DNA of 64,000 bases from Aliagarivorans marinus DSM 23064 (GCF_000429485.1 NZ_AUBY01000010.1:124001-188000), one strand, 5' to 3'. Positions 37,922-48,426 are shown, numbered from the stretch's first letter. Notes: generated by a model not told the origin, from the letters alone. Made by a program: numbers and translations.

Positions 37922-39424
37922 TCACGCTACACTCTTCGCCTTGACCGGTCTGGGTAAACCGGTGAGCTGACTAATCAGCTCACCCAGTTTGCTCAAGCCC
38001 GCTTCAATCTTGTCACTCTCAATGGCCGAGAAGCCGATGCGAATATAGTGCTGCTCGGGCATGCCGTTGAAGAATAGGCTATCGCCCGACTCAACCAAGA
38101 TCCCCAGCTTGGCCGCTTCGGCCACCAAGTATTCGCTGCTAAGGCCATCAGGCAGCCCCAGCCAGAAGCAAAAGCTACCGGGGGTAGAGTGCAGTTGGCA
38201 ATGGCTTAGATAGCGATCCAGCCCTTGCTTAACCTGCCACCATTTTTGCTCGTAGAGGCGGCGCATTCGACGCACATGGCTATCGTAATAGCCCTGAGCA
38301 ATAAACAGCGCCAAGGTGCGCTGGTTGTTGGCGGGAGGATGGCGATAGTTAAGCCGGCGCAGTGCGCGCAGCTCATCGATGAGGCGGCGATCCGCGACAA
38401 TATAGCCCAACCGCAATCCCGGCGAGAGCGACTTAGACAGGCTGCCCACGTAGATCACCCGGCCGCTGCTATCGAGGCTTTTGAGTGCCGGCAGCGGCGC
38501 TTCAATAAAGTTAACCTCGCTTTCGTAGTCATCTTCTATCACCAGAAAATCGTCCCGCTCCGCCTGCGCCAACAAGCGCTGACGCCGCTCCAGTGGCATG
38601 GTCACGGTGGTGGGATATTGATGGCTCGGGGTTACGCACACATAGTCGCAATCGCGCAGTTGCTCGCCTAGCACCAGGCCCTGCTCGTCCAAGTCCAAAG
38701 GCTTGAGCTGGGCCTGCTGATACTTAAAGATGTTGCGCAGATCGGCATAGCCGGGGTCTTCCATGCCTACCTTCACCTGCGGCCCGGCCAGTAGAGAGGC
38801 CAGCATAAACAGCGAGTTTTGGGTGCCCATGGTCACCAGCACTTCGCCCTCTTCGGCCACGATGCCGCGCTTTGAGAGGATCTGCTGGCGGATCTGCGCC
38901 ACCAGCTCTGGGTCATCATCGTCGATGTAATCTTCCACCCACTCGTGCAGGCTGTTGCGGCTTTGGGCGATGCGCAGGCATTCGCGCCACTGATAGATGG
39001 GGAACTCTTTGGCTTCGATCTGCCCATAGATAAAGGGATAGGGATAACTGAGCCAAGCCTTGTCTTTATTTAGTCGACTATAGGCACTGGGCTGGTGCTG
39101 GATACGTGCGCTCCACTTTGGCGCATTATCCTTATTATCAGTAGGGTTTTGCACTACCTTGGGGAGGCTTGCCTCCTGAACTTCCGGGTTTACAAAGAAA
39201 CCACTGCGCTCTTTTGCCAATAAATAGCCCTCATCCACCAGGCTTTCATAGACCAGAACCACGGTGTTTCGCGATACCCCCAGCAGCTTAGCCATCCTGC
39301 GGCTGGACGGCAGCGGGCGCCCGCCAAACTGGCCTTTGCTAATTAATTCAACGAGTTTCTCTCGGATCTGCTGCTGGTAGCTCTTACCCGGCTTGAGTTC
39401 CAGATTAATTAATAGCTCGGTCAT
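37922..39424 (-). CDS. tauR: MocR-type regulator, probable TauR
   Basis: The ATG at 39424 (MTELLINLELKPGKSYQQQI) has GGGAGG upstream, giving 500 residues; an ATG at 39457 is rejected. The N-terminal GntR winged helix (GRPLPSSRRMAKLLGVSRNT) is followed by a class I aminotransferase-like domain. The PLP-lysine region is IYVGSLSKSLSPGLRLGYI near 330-350. MocR proteins use PLP as effector. TauR activates taurine genes in alphaproteobacteria. Here it is divergent from tauABC, with a matching direct repeat between, which supports the name. Confidence 0.82.
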   Translation of the reverse strand: MTELLINLELKPGKSYQQQIREKLVELISKGQFGGRPLPSSRRMAKLLGVSRNTVVLVYESLVDEGYLLAKERSGFFVNPEVQEASLPKVVQNPTDNKDNAPKWSARIQHQPSAYSRLNKDKAWLSYPYPFIYGQIEAKEFPIYQWRECLRIAQSRNSLHEWVEDYIDDDDPELVAQIRQQILSKRGIVAEEGEVLVTMGTQNSLFMLASLLAGPQVKVGMEDPGYADLRNIFKYQQAQLKPLDLDEQGLVLGEQLRDCDYVCVTPSHQYPTTVTMPLERRQRLLAQAERDDFLVIEDDYESEVNFIEAPLPALKSLDSSGRVIYVGSLSKSLSPGLRLGYIVADRRLIDELRALRRLNYRHPPANNQRTLALFIAQGYYDSHVRRMRRLYEQKWWQVKQGLDRYLSHCQLHSTPGSFCFWLGLPDGLSSEYLVAEAAKLGILVESGDSLFFNGMPEQHYIRIGFSAIESDKIEAGLSKLGELISQLTGLPRPVKAKSVA

Positions 39425-39527
39425 ACACCCTCCCTGAATCAGGACGAAATCTTGCATTGCACCCCATTAGTGAAGGTAGGCACTGCAATTTCTCCGCCAG
39501 CCACGAACAAAATACAGCCAGCAGACG

Positions 39528-39558
39528 CTGGACCAACGATTTAAAAAATTGGCCCTAA
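39528..39558 (+). promoter_or_regulatory. Candidate TauR-binding direct repeat
   Basis: CTGGACCAA at 39528 and TTGGCCCTAA at 39549 are similar and start exactly 21 bp apart, two helical turns. Known TauR/MocR sites are direct repeats of the type CTGGAC(N)TAA. They lie 80-110 bp before tauA, as expected for activation. Confidence 0.5.
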
Positions 39559-39638
39559 GCCATGGGAATACGCGCAAGTAACTTAAAGATGAACCTCAAT
39601 CACGGTCCATCGGTCGTTTAAGTAACAAAGGATGAGTT

Positions 39639-40646
39639 ATGAACACACGAATTTTGAAACGAGGCCTTGTCGCCATTACTGCAGCTGTGATGGCTGCCAG
39701 CGTCAGCGCCAAAGAAGTCACCATTGGGTATCAGGGAATGTTTAACCCATGGAAGCACGCCATCGACCAACAACTGGTTGAGAAAGAAACCGGCTACACC
39801 ATCAAGTGGCGCCGCTTCGACTCTGGTGCGAAAGCGATGACCGCCATGGCCGCAGGCGCGGTGGATATCACCTCGGCCGGTTCCAGCCCGATTGCCAGTG
39901 CGGTAAGCCGCGGCGTTGATATGCAACTGTTCTGGATTCTGGAGAACATCGCCGATGCAGAAGCACTGGTGGTACATGAGGACTCAGGCATCAATGAACC
40001 GAAAGACTTGGTTGGCAAGCGCATTGCGGTGCCCTTTGTATCAACCACCCACTTCCACGCCCTGTTCGCACTAGAGCAGTTCGGCCTGACCGAGAAAGAC
40101 GTGAAGCTGATTAACATGCAGCCCAACGCGATTGCGGCGGCTTGGCAGCGCGGCGATATCGACGGTGCCTTTATCTGGGATCCGGCCCTTGGCACCATCA
40201 AGCAAAGCGGTAAGGTGCTGATCTCCTCAGCCACCCTCAGCGCTTGGGGCAAGCCGACCTTCGATGGCCTGGTGGTGGGCACCGAGTTCGCCGCTGAAAA
40301 CACCGAGTTTATGAACAAGCTGGTGAAGATCATCTCCGACTTGGATGCAGAGTATCGCGACAACAAACAGGCCTTCACGCCCGATCACCCGATTGCCCAA
40401 TCGATTGCCAAAGTGAGCGGCGGTGAACTGGAAACCGTGCCTGAAGTGCTGGCCCTGTATGACTTCCCAGATATCGACACCCAATTGAGCTGTGCCTGGC
40501 TGGGCTGTGGCGCAGATGGCGGTGCCACCAAGTCGCTGCAGTTCACCTCTGAGTTCTTGAAAGAGCAGAAGAAGATTAACGAGCTGCTGCCTGACTACAG
40601 CCAATTTGTGAACACCAGCTTTGCTGAAGCCGCTGCCGAGATGTAA
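39639..40646 (+). CDS. tauA: Taurine ABC transporter, substrate-binding protein
   Basis: The product has 335 residues. The signal peptide is MNTRILKRGLVAITAAVMAA with cleavage after VSA. The mature start KEVTIGYQGMFNPWKHAI and the segment FDSGAKAMTAMAAGAVDITS match TauA/SsuA-type binding proteins. A TauA-like C-terminal CAWLGCG is present. It binds taurine in the periplasm and feeds TauBC. AAAGGATG precedes the ATG. First gene of tauABC, 57 bp before tauB. Confidence 0.93.
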   Translation: MNTRILKRGLVAITAAVMAASVSAKEVTIGYQGMFNPWKHAIDQQLVEKETGYTIKWRRFDSGAKAMTAMAAGAVDITSAGSSPIASAVSRGVDMQLFWILENIADAEALVVHEDSGINEPKDLVGKRIAVPFVSTTHFHALFALEQFGLTEKDVKLINMQPNAIAAAWQRGDIDGAFIWDPALGTIKQSGKVLISSATLSAWGKPTFDGLVVGTEFAAENTEFMNKLVKIISDLDAEYRDNKQAFTPDHPIAQSIAKVSGGELETVPEVLALYDFPDIDTQLSCAWLGCGADGGATKSLQFTSEFLKEQKKINELLPDYSQFVNTSFAEAAAEM

Positions 40647-40703
40647 CAGCGCGCAGGTCATAAACGTAATAAGCAACTATCTGAATCAGCACAGGAATCA
40701 ACC

Positions 40704-41540
40704 ATGAATAAGTTAAAGATCCACGACGTCTCGGTTGTCTATCCTGCAGCTCAAGGCGGTGACCCAGTCACCGCCCTTAATGAAGTCAACCTGACTATCG
40801 AGCAAGGCGATCTGGTCGTTGCGTTGGGTGCTTCTGGCTGCGGCAAGACCACCCTGCTCAACCTGATTGCCGGCTTTATCCGCCCCACCGATGGCTACCT
40901 CACCTTGGGCGATAGTCGAATCGAAGGCTACCCACGGGTTGCCGTTGGGCTGGATATCGGCGACGAAGTCACCGGCCCCGGCGCAGACCGCGGGGTGGTG
41001 TTTCAAAAGCACGCCTTGCTACCTTGGCTGAATGTGATTGAAAACACCGAGTTCGGCCTCAAGCTACAAGGGGTCGACAAGCAAGAGCGCCGCGAACGTG
41101 CCGCTAAGTTTCTCAAACTGGTGGGCCTAGAAGACTTCCACCAGCACAAGATCTACCAACTCTCCGGCGGGATGCAGCAACGTGTCGGTATTGCCCGCGC
41201 CCTGACCAACGACCCACAGATGCTACTACTGGATGAGCCACTCGGCGCGCTGGATGCGCTGACCCGCGAATCACTGCAAGAGCTGCTGCTGGATGTGTGG
41301 CGCGAGACCCACAAGATGATGTTCTTCATCACCCACGACGTGGATGAAGCGCTGCTACTGGCTACTCGCCTGATCGTGATGTCGCCGCGCCCCGGCCGGA
41401 TTACCCACGAGTTTGAACTCAACTTTAACCAACAATTTCTCGAGACCCGCAATGCCCGTCAGGTGAAATCCAGCCCTGAGTTTATTGCGATGCGCGAGAA
41501 AATCCTCGCCATTATTCACGGCGACGAAATCGCAGCCTAG
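40704..41540 (+). CDS. tauB: Taurine ABC transporter, ATP-binding protein
   Basis: The product has 278 residues. Walker A is GASGCGKTT near 43, the signature is QLSGGMQQRVGIARAL near 151, and Walker B is LLLDEPLGALD near 174. An H-loop THDVDEALLLA follows, as in nitrate/sulfonate/taurine importers. It is slightly longer than E. coli TauB (255). It drives uptake through TauC; tauC starts 8 bp later. CAGGAATC precedes the start. Confidence 0.94.
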   Translation: MNKLKIHDVSVVYPAAQGGDPVTALNEVNLTIEQGDLVVALGASGCGKTTLLNLIAGFIRPTDGYLTLGDSRIEGYPRVAVGLDIGDEVTGPGADRGVVFQKHALLPWLNVIENTEFGLKLQGVDKQERRERAAKFLKLVGLEDFHQHKIYQLSGGMQQRVGIARALTNDPQMLLLDEPLGALDALTRESLQELLLDVWRETHKMMFFITHDVDEALLLATRLIVMSPRPGRITHEFELNFNQQFLETRNARQVKSSPEFIAMREKILAIIHGDEIAA

Positions 41541-41548
41541 GAGTGATT

Positions 41549-42526
41549 ATGACGAGCAACAGCCTACCCATGGATGCGCTCAGTGAGATGCCTGAGAGCG
41601 CCGAGGCAACCAAACCCAGCATCAAAAAGCCCGCGCCCGCTGTCACCACAAGCAGCAATGGCCGCGAGCTCACCCCCTTCGCGCAAATGATTGTCCGCCA
41701 GCTAAATAAGCTGCAAAAAGGCTCACCGGTGGCCAGTGGCGAGTACTACGGCCAGCCCGGCGCAGGCGACAGCCGCATCATCGCGCTGTTCTCCACCCTG
41801 TTCTTTATCGGCCTGTGGGCCTTGGTTACTGAAACAGGCATGGTGCGCCCGCTGTTCTTGCCCTCGCCGGTGGATGTAGTGGCGCGGATGGTCGATATCA
41901 CCCTCGATGGCTTCTCCGGCGCTACCTTGGGCCAGCACTTAGCGGCCAGTCTGGGGCGGATCTTCGGCTCGTTTGCCTTGGCCTGCCTGATTGGCATTCC
42001 TTTAGGTGTGGCGATTGGCTGCAGCCGGGTGATGCGCGGTATCTTCGATCCGCTGATTGAGTTCTACCGTCCACTGCCGCCGCTGGCTTACCTGCCATTG
42101 GTGATTATCTGGATGGGTATCGATGAGAGCAGCAAGATTATGCTGATCTTCCTCGCCATGTTGGCCCCAGTGGTGCTCAGTGCCCGCGCCGGTGTCAGCT
42201 CGGTGAAGATTGAGCAGATCCAGGTGGCCTACTCGATGGGCGCCAGTCGCTGGCAAGTGGTGACTCAGGTGATTCTGCACGGCGCCCTGCCGGATATTCT
42301 GACCGGTATGCGCATCGCCATCGGCTTTGGCTGGACCACCTTGGTGGCCGCTGAGATGGTCGCCGCTGAGCGCGGTATCGGCTTTATGGTACTGAACGCC
42401 TCGGAGTTCTTGGTGACCGACGTGGTGATTGCCGGGATCGTGATTATCGGGGTGATCGCCTACCTGTTCGATATGTTGATGCGCTATATGGAAACCAAGC
42501 TGGTGCCTTGGAAAGGGCAGATCTAA
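41549..42526 (+). CDS. tauC: Taurine ABC transporter, permease
   Basis: The ATG at 41549 (MTSNSLPMDALSEMPESAEA) has TAGGAGTG upstream; 325 residues. A GTG two codons earlier is not preferred. The first 80 residues are a polar extension absent from E. coli TauC (275). Six membrane segments follow from about 73, with the EAA loop ASRWQVVTQVILHGALPDIL near 235-255 contacting TauB. A terminator follows. Confidence 0.92.
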   Translation: MTSNSLPMDALSEMPESAEATKPSIKKPAPAVTTSSNGRELTPFAQMIVRQLNKLQKGSPVASGEYYGQPGAGDSRIIALFSTLFFIGLWALVTETGMVRPLFLPSPVDVVARMVDITLDGFSGATLGQHLAASLGRIFGSFALACLIGIPLGVAIGCSRVMRGIFDPLIEFYRPLPPLAYLPLVIIWMGIDESSKIMLIFLAMLAPVVLSARAGVSSVKIEQIQVAYSMGASRWQVVTQVILHGALPDILTGMRIAIGFGWTTLVAAEMVAAERGIGFMVLNASEFLVTDVVIAGIVIIGVIAYLFDMLMRYMETKLVPWKGQI

Positions 42527-42547
42527 CCCGTTGTTATTGGTTATTTC

Positions 42548-42579
42548 AAAGGCTGGGAGTGCATGCTTCCAGCCTTTTT
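42548..42579 (+). terminator. Terminator after tauC
   Basis: AAAGGCTGG (42548-42556) pairs with CCAGCCTTT, with an inner partial stem around GCATGC and a TTTTT run. It lies 22 bp after the tauC stop. Confidence 0.75.
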
Positions 42580-42679
42580 GCTTATTCAGCACTCGCCAAA
42601 TTTCAAGACCTTGATTACTAACAAATCAGACACTTGTTCTAGACTGAAAACTATTCCATTCATTACTCGCTGGTTTGAT

Positions 42680-45151
42680 ATGCCTCCACTGATCCTTCGC
42701 GTTGAAAACCTCTCTGTACAAAAGAAGTTACTAGGTAGCTTTGCCATTCCAGTGCTACTGATGCTGTTGGTGTCAGTCTCAGCCTACCAGAACACCCAAT
42801 CGATGGTGGAAGACAACCACTGGGTCGCCCACACCCACAAGACGATTGCCCGCGCCCAAGAGCTGCTGAGCCTGGTGGTGGATATGGAAACCGGTAAACG
42901 CGGCTATCTGCTCACCGGCAACGAAGACTTTCTCGAGCCCTTTCACGCGTCATTAAGTGTGTGGGAGCAAAAGCTGGCCGCGCTATCCAATCAAGTCAGC
43001 GATAATCCGGCTCAGGTTGCACGCCTAGCCACGATTGGCGAGCTGCATGACCAGTGGCTGCTCGAGGCCGCGTACAAGGAGATCCTACAGCGAGAGCTGG
43101 TCAGTGATGGTCAAGCCTCGATGCAGAGCATTGTGGAGCTGGTGCAACAAGAGGTTGGCAAAAACATTATTGATGCCACCCGCACCGAGATCGCACGCTT
43201 TATTGAGTATGAGAACAAGCTGATTGCGGTACGCATCGAGAAATCGCAGCACTCCGCCAACCAAACCAGCATGGTGCTGTTTCTCGGCACCTTTCTCGCT
43301 GCCGCCGCCTCACTATTGGTGGCGGTTTGGGCCGCTAATCGAGTCAAGAAACGCATTCGCCTATTGCGCGATGCCACCAAGCAAGTGTCGCGGGGCAAAC
43401 TTAAACAAGGGCAACGGTTGCTGGCTTCCAGCGAGCATCTACAAGGGAAAGACGAGTTGGCCGAGCTGACCGTAGGCCTCAATGAGATGGCGCAAAGCTT
43501 GGTGAAAAGCGACCTGCAGATGCGTGATTACAACCAAAAGCTGCGCGAAGAACGCAAGAACGCCGAGGCCGCCGCCCGCGCCAAGAGCGAGTTTCTGTCG
43601 ACCATGAGCCATGAGATCCGCACCCCGATGAACGGGGTTATCGGCATGACCAATCTACTGCTGGATACCGACTTAGACGAGCAGCAGCTAAGGATGACCG
43701 AGACCGCCAAGAACAGTGCCGAGTCGTTGCTGGCGATTATCAACGACATCCTCGATTTCTCAAAGATTGAGGCTGGCAAAATTGAGCTGGAGTCGGTGGA
43801 TTTCGACTTGGGTGAGTTGGTGGAGGATGTCGGCGGCATGCTCTACATCTCTGCCGAGCGCAAAGGCATTCAGCTGATCTGCCCTGCCACCCCGGTTATC
43901 GACCAGTGCTATCGCGGCGATCCCGGCCGGATCCGTCAGGTGCTGAGTAACTTGGTAAACAATGCAATTAAGTTTACCGAGCATGGCGAGATTGCGGTGA
44001 ATGTAACGGTTGAGCAGCAGTTGGAGTCGGCCAATCAGGTGCGCTTCGAGGTGGTCGACAGCGGTATTGGTATCAAGCCAGAGCAGCAAGAAAAGCTGTT
44101 TACCCGTTTCTCCCAAGCCGACAGCTCCACCACCCGCAAGTACGGCGGCACCGGCTTAGGCTTGGCAATCTGTAAAACCCTCACCGAGATGATGGGCGGC
44201 GAGATAGGGGTTATCAGTAGCCCCGGCGAAGGCTCGACCTTCTGGTTTAGCCTGCCCTTGCAGCACGCACCAGACAACGCTGTGGTCTACCTGCCTTGCG
44301 GCAACCTGCAACAGCAACGGATCTTGGTGGTGGACGATGTCGCCACCAACCGCAACCTGCTCGACCGTTTACTCAAGATTTGGCAAATCGAACATCATGC
44401 CGCCAGCTCGGGGGAACAGGCACTGGAAGCACTGCGACTAGCCGACGACCTTGGCAAGCCCTTTACCATTGCGATACTCGACTACCAGATGCCAGAGATG
44501 AGCGGAGTAGAACTGGCCGAGCGGATCTTGGCCGAACCGAGGCTCAAGAGCACCAAGCTGATCATGCACTCCTCGGTGGCGCAGATGGGCGATAGTTCCT
44601 TGTTTAAACATATCGGCTTTAGTGGCTACCTCACCAAGCCGATGCAGCAGGCGGATCTGCTGAACATTCTTAAAAAAGTCTCGGGGATGGAAGATGCCCG
44701 CGCCAAACAGATCATGGTCACCCCGGATACCCCCACCCAGCGGCCCCAGTACAAGGCCCATGTGTTGATCGTCGACGATGTCACCACCAACCAGCTGGTG
44801 CTGCAATCGATGCTCAGCAAGTACGGCATCCGCGCCGACAAAGCCGACAGCGGCCAAGAGGCCTTAGCCGCCTTGGCCGGCGATGCGGACTACGACTTGG
44901 TGTACATGGACTGCCTGATGCCGGAGATGGATGGCTACGAAGCCACCCAGCGGATCCGTAACTCAAACGATCCCAACATCAATCAGCAAGTACCAATCAT
45001 CGCCATGACCGCCAATGCCATGCAGGGCGACCGGGAGAAATGCCTCGACGCCGGGATGGACGACTACCTAACCAAGCCCATCAACAAGAAAACCTTGGAA
45101 GAGTCACTGAATAAGTGGCTGGCCAAGCAATCCGTTGAGCAATCGCCTTAG
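42680..45151 (+). CDS. Hybrid sensor histidine kinase with two receiver domains
   Basis: The ATG at 42680 ([20 protein letters not shown]) gives 823 residues; the ATG at 42563 lies in the tauC terminator and is rejected. Order: membrane segment about 19-37, CHASE3-like periplasmic domain ([18 protein letters not shown]), second membrane segment about 200-220, HAMP, coiled linker, HisKA with [15 protein letters not shown], HATPase ([19 protein letters not shown]), a first receiver ([17 protein letters not shown]) and a second ([18 protein letters not shown]). No partner regulator or HPt gene is adjacent. The signal is unknown. Confidence 0.92.
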   Translation: MPPLILRVENLSVQKKLLGSFAIPVLLMLLVSVSAYQNTQSMVEDNHWVAHTHKTIARAQELLSLVVDMETGKRGYLLTGNEDFLEPFHASLSVWEQKLAALSNQVSDNPAQVARLATIGELHDQWLLEAAYKEILQRELVSDGQASMQSIVELVQQEVGKNIIDATRTEIARFIEYENKLIAVRIEKSQHSANQTSMVLFLGTFLAAAASLLVAVWAANRVKKRIRLLRDATKQVSRGKLKQGQRLLASSEHLQGKDELAELTVGLNEMAQSLVKSDLQMRDYNQKLREERKNAEAAARAKSEFLSTMSHEIRTPMNGVIGMTNLLLDTDLDEQQLRMTETAKNSAESLLAIINDILDFSKIEAGKIELESVDFDLGELVEDVGGMLYISAERKGIQLICPATPVIDQCYRGDPGRIRQVLSNLVNNAIKFTEHGEIAVNVTVEQQLESANQVRFEVVDSGIGIKPEQQEKLFTRFSQADSSTTRKYGGTGLGLAICKTLTEMMGGEIGVISSPGEGSTFWFSLPLQHAPDNAVVYLPCGNLQQQRILVVDDVATNRNLLDRLLKIWQIEHHAASSGEQALEALRLADDLGKPFTIAILDYQMPEMSGVELAERILAEPRLKSTKLIMHSSVAQMGDSSLFKHIGFSGYLTKPMQQADLLNILKKVSGMEDARAKQIMVTPDTPTQRPQYKAHVLIVDDVTTNQLVLQSMLSKYGIRADKADSGQEALAALAGDADYDLVYMDCLMPEMDGYEATQRIRNSNDPNINQQVPIIAMTANAMQGDREKCLDAGMDDYLTKPINKKTLEESLNKWLAKQSVEQSP

Positions 45152-45212
45152 GGCGCAAGCAGTATGCGCTGGCCCACAAGCCAAAAGCCCTCCAAGCCCC
45201 CTCCCCCAAGCC

Positions 45213-45240
45213 AAAAGCCCTCCAAGATAGGAGGGCTTTT
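45213..45240 (+). terminator. Terminator after the hybrid kinase, with duplicated 5' arm
   Basis: AAAAGCCCTCC (45213-45223) and GGAGGGCTTTT (45230-45240) form a perfect 11-bp stem with a 6-base loop. The 5' arm and flank (AAGCCAAAAGCCCTCCAAG) also occur at 45179-45197, so a competing longer-loop hairpin is possible. Confidence 0.75.
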
Positions 45241-45256
45241 CTTTACGCTACCGAAC

Positions 45257-47275
45257 TTAACGCTGCGGCATTGGCAAGATTTCGAACAGGCCATCGAAGC
45301 TGTCCAAGCTCGCCATCAGGCTCTCAAGCAACTCGCCATCGCCCTCGAGCTGAGCGGCGCCCGAGCTTAACAAGCTATCCAGATCGCTGTTCCCCAGCAC
45401 CAACTCGGTCAGATCCCCTTTGCTGATGGTCAGTGTCACATCGGTGCGCGGAAGGGTATCCACCTCGATGTTGGCCATATTGGCATTGGACACCTCGCCG
45501 TAGAACTGCTCATCCAGCTCTGGGTGAACGACGCCAAAGGTGAAGTTCAGCCCCGCTTGCTCGGCCTTCTCGGCGTTAAGCTGTACCGCCACAAAGTCTA
45601 GGAACATACCGGTTGGGGTATTGGCGATAACATCAGGCGATGCCAGCTTGATGGAAGGCTGGATCTCGCCGGTGCGCAGTTCCACCGCCCCTTGCAGGTA
45701 AGAGTTACGCCAAGCCATAGTCTCAGACTGGTAGCCCTGCTGCTCGAAGCTATCTGCCAAGGCAAAGCGATACTGGGTGTTGTCTGGCTGACACTGCACC
45801 AAGTCGTTAAATAGCTGCGAGGCTTGCTGATACTCGCCTTGGTTAAAGTGCTGCATGCCCGCTTGGTAGAGCACCTCAGCGCCAGCGGCTTGCACATATA
45901 CGCAAGACTTATCTTGAGTTTGCAGCGGATTGGTGTTGACCGGGTTCATATCGTGATAACCCAAGTACAGGTTCACCACCGCCCGCGCATTATGGCTGTA
46001 TGAGCCGTGGTAGCCATTGGTGTGCCAGGTATCGAGCTGCGATTGTGGCACCAGCTTTTCAATCTCACGGCCAACATCGTTGATGGTGACCCCATGGTTA
46101 GCCAGACGCATCGCTTGGTTATGGATAAAGCCATAGTTGTCCCGTTGCAGCGTCATGTAATCGCTGATCTCATTTACCTCACTGTCCGGGTTGTTCCACA
46201 CTGGCGCAGAGTGGGCAGCGTGGATGTTATCGACCAAGCCGCTATCAACGAAGCGCAGCTTGAGCTCGGTGAGATACTTGGTCCATACCAGCGCATCACG
46301 CACCTTGGCGCCGCGGAAGGTGTAGATATTGTGCATTCCGTCGTAGGTCAGCTCGGCAGTATTGAGCGAGCGGTACTTAGACACATACAACACCATCTCT
46401 GCAGGCGCTTCGGCGCCGGGCATATTGATGGCAAGGAACTCCAGCCCGTCGATGGTAATCAGCTTCTCGCGCGGCTGCACTTCATGGGTTGGCGCCACCA
46501 AGGTTACCTTGCCTCGCGAGGTGCCCAATCCCAGCGCATTGTCGACGATCCCTTTCGGATCGTTACCCAAGGTCGTGCCATATTGGTAGTTGGCCCGGCG
46601 GCTCATGGCGGTACCGGCAATCACGTTCTCGTCGGCCAGCTCTTTGATAAAGTCTTTCGGCGCGTAGATCTCAGCGCCTTCGGCGAAATCGCCCGACTCA
46701 ACGATGCCGCGCGAGCCACCGAAGTGATCACCATGCATGTGCGAGTAGATCATACCGGTGATCTTGTGCTCGCCATTAATCGCGGGCAGATGCAGCTTGG
46801 CAAACTCCCAGGAAGCGCTGGCGGCCTCTTTCGATAGCAGCGGGTCGTGGATGATATAGCCATTATCGCTGCGATAGATGGTCATGTTCGACAAGTCAGC
46901 GCCACGGATTTGATAGACCCCATCGGTCACCTGATACAAGCCACCAGCGGCGTAGTTAAGCATGCCCTGTCGCCAGATAGAGGGATTCACGCTGGCAGGT
47001 AAATCTTGTAGGTCCATATCCGACATATAGTCAAAACGGTTTTTTAGCTCGCCAGCCTGATGATCGCCAAACTCGGCGATCAAGCCTTTGCGAGTGCGTT
47101 CAAAGGCTGAGACATCCTGCCATGGCAGTTGCTTGGCCAGCTCGGCATTGACCGCCGTGGTATGCTCGCTGGCAGGCTTTCCTTGATAGTTTTCCAAGCT
47201 TGCGTAGTCAGCACTGGCGTTAAATGACACAGCAATGGCCAGCGATAGTACAGAAGGAATAAAACGGGTTTTCAT
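45257..47275 (-). CDS. Linear primary-alkylsulfatase, SdsA1-like
   Basis: The ATG at 47275 (MKTRFIPSVLSLAIAVSFNA) starts a signal peptide cleaved after ASA and gives 672 residues; ATG 47287 is also possible. The metallo-beta-lactamase motif IYSHMHGDHFGGSRG near 180-190 supplies HxHxDH for two zinc ions. A dimerisation region and a C-terminal SCP2-like domain (LNFTFGVVHPELDEQFYG) follow, the SdsA1 order. It hydrolyses alkyl sulfates such as SDS to alcohol and sulfate in the periplasm. A LysR gene is divergent, as with sdsB. Confidence 0.92.
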   Translation of the reverse strand: MKTRFIPSVLSLAIAVSFNASADYASLENYQGKPASEHTTAVNAELAKQLPWQDVSAFERTRKGLIAEFGDHQAGELKNRFDYMSDMDLQDLPASVNPSIWRQGMLNYAAGGLYQVTDGVYQIRGADLSNMTIYRSDNGYIIHDPLLSKEAASASWEFAKLHLPAINGEHKITGMIYSHMHGDHFGGSRGIVESGDFAEGAEIYAPKDFIKELADENVIAGTAMSRRANYQYGTTLGNDPKGIVDNALGLGTSRGKVTLVAPTHEVQPREKLITIDGLEFLAINMPGAEAPAEMVLYVSKYRSLNTAELTYDGMHNIYTFRGAKVRDALVWTKYLTELKLRFVDSGLVDNIHAAHSAPVWNNPDSEVNEISDYMTLQRDNYGFIHNQAMRLANHGVTINDVGREIEKLVPQSQLDTWHTNGYHGSYSHNARAVVNLYLGYHDMNPVNTNPLQTQDKSCVYVQAAGAEVLYQAGMQHFNQGEYQQASQLFNDLVQCQPDNTQYRFALADSFEQQGYQSETMAWRNSYLQGAVELRTGEIQPSIKLASPDVIANTPTGMFLDFVAVQLNAEKAEQAGLNFTFGVVHPELDEQFYGEVSNANMANIEVDTLPRTDVTLTISKGDLTELVLGNSDLDSLLSSGAAQLEGDGELLESLMASLDSFDGLFEILPMPQR

Positions 47276-47386
47276 AGGGAGCCTCATCGGTTCGCAGTAA
47301 ACAATTCGCAGCTACTTTACCCAGTTGACACATAGCAAAACATGCATGAATCTATATACAAAACATCAGAAATGGTTATGTATTAG

Positions 47387-48295
47387 ATGTTCAAAGATAT
47401 CGATCTAAACCTGTTGAAGGTGTTCGTTGCGGTCTACCGCCAGCAATCGATTACGCTGGCAGCGGATGCGCTGGATATGACTCAGCCCGGCGTGAGCGGT
47501 TTGCTTAAGCGCTTGCAGCAAAAGCTTGGGGTACAGCTGTTTGTCCGGCAGGGGCGTGGGATTGCACCTACCCATCAAGCCCACGAGCTAGCCCGCCAAG
47601 TCGAACCGGCGCTAACCCAAATCGACAATGCCCTGGAAGGCTTGGAAGGGTTTAGCACCGCCCATTCCCGGCGCTTTGTGGTGTATGCCAGCGAACCGGT
47701 GATGCTGATGCTAATGCCACTGATTGAGGCCGATGATAGCTTGGACAAGGTCAGCATCGAACTGCAACCCACCCAACTCAATGAAGAACAGCTGCTGCAA
47801 AGCCTGATGCAACAGCAGGCCGATCTGGCCATCGACTTTGCCAGCTACTCGGCCCCATCGTTCTTCTCGGAGTATCTCTTCGACGATGCGATCTGTCTGA
47901 TTGCCCGCGAGCAACACCCCCGGATCTGCGGCCCGCTAGAGGCAGAGCAGTTCTACCAAGAGCGCCACATCACCGTAAAGCTGCGCCGCGAAGATGCTTA
48001 TCTGGCGGACTACTACACTGAAGAGCACCTAGATCAGCGGCAGATCGCAGCGGTGTGTGACTCCCTGCTGTCACAGATGTCGATGGTGGCAAACAGCGAC
48101 TGTATTGCCATGACCGCTCGCAGCCTGGCCGACGCCTTCGCCGAGAGTATGCGGATTCAGGTACTCCCCAGCCCCTTTACCAGCCTGCCGGTTCGCTACC
48201 GCCTGCTAACCCACAAACGGATGCGCCACAGCCCGGCCAATATGTGGCTGCGTAGCAAACTAAAAGGCTACTTTGGGCAGCTGATTTCGCCTTAA
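47387..48295 (+). CDS. LysR-family regulator, divergent from the alkylsulfatase
   Basis: The product has 302 residues. The winged helix is at 1-65 (DLNLLKVFVAVYRQQSITLA, DMTQPGVSGLLKRLQQKLG) and the effector-binding domain at about 90-295. The 111-bp divergent gap to the alkylsulfatase gene is the usual site of LysR control. SdsB regulates sdsA in Pseudomonas in the same arrangement. Regulation here is inferred from position. Confidence 0.88.
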   Translation: MFKDIDLNLLKVFVAVYRQQSITLAADALDMTQPGVSGLLKRLQQKLGVQLFVRQGRGIAPTHQAHELARQVEPALTQIDNALEGLEGFSTAHSRRFVVYASEPVMLMLMPLIEADDSLDKVSIELQPTQLNEEQLLQSLMQQQADLAIDFASYSAPSFFSEYLFDDAICLIAREQHPRICGPLEAEQFYQERHITVKLRREDAYLADYYTEEHLDQRQIAAVCDSLLSQMSMVANSDCIAMTARSLADAFAESMRIQVLPSPFTSLPVRYRLLTHKRMRHSPANMWLRSKLKGYFGQLISP

Positions 48296-48426
48296 AAGCG
48301 CTTGGAAAAGTGGGCCTGAAGGCAACTACCGTTGAGTGTTAAAAATTTGCGAATAAATTGACTCCATATTCCAGCAGTGCTGCCGACCTTAGAGTTAATA
48401 ATGTAATAGTTAATACGGATGTAACT

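Noticed and set aside
45164-45370. 68-codon frame between the hybrid kinase and alkylsulfatase
   Set aside because: It runs through a clear terminator and antisense into the alkylsulfatase gene, and the sequence is low in complexity.
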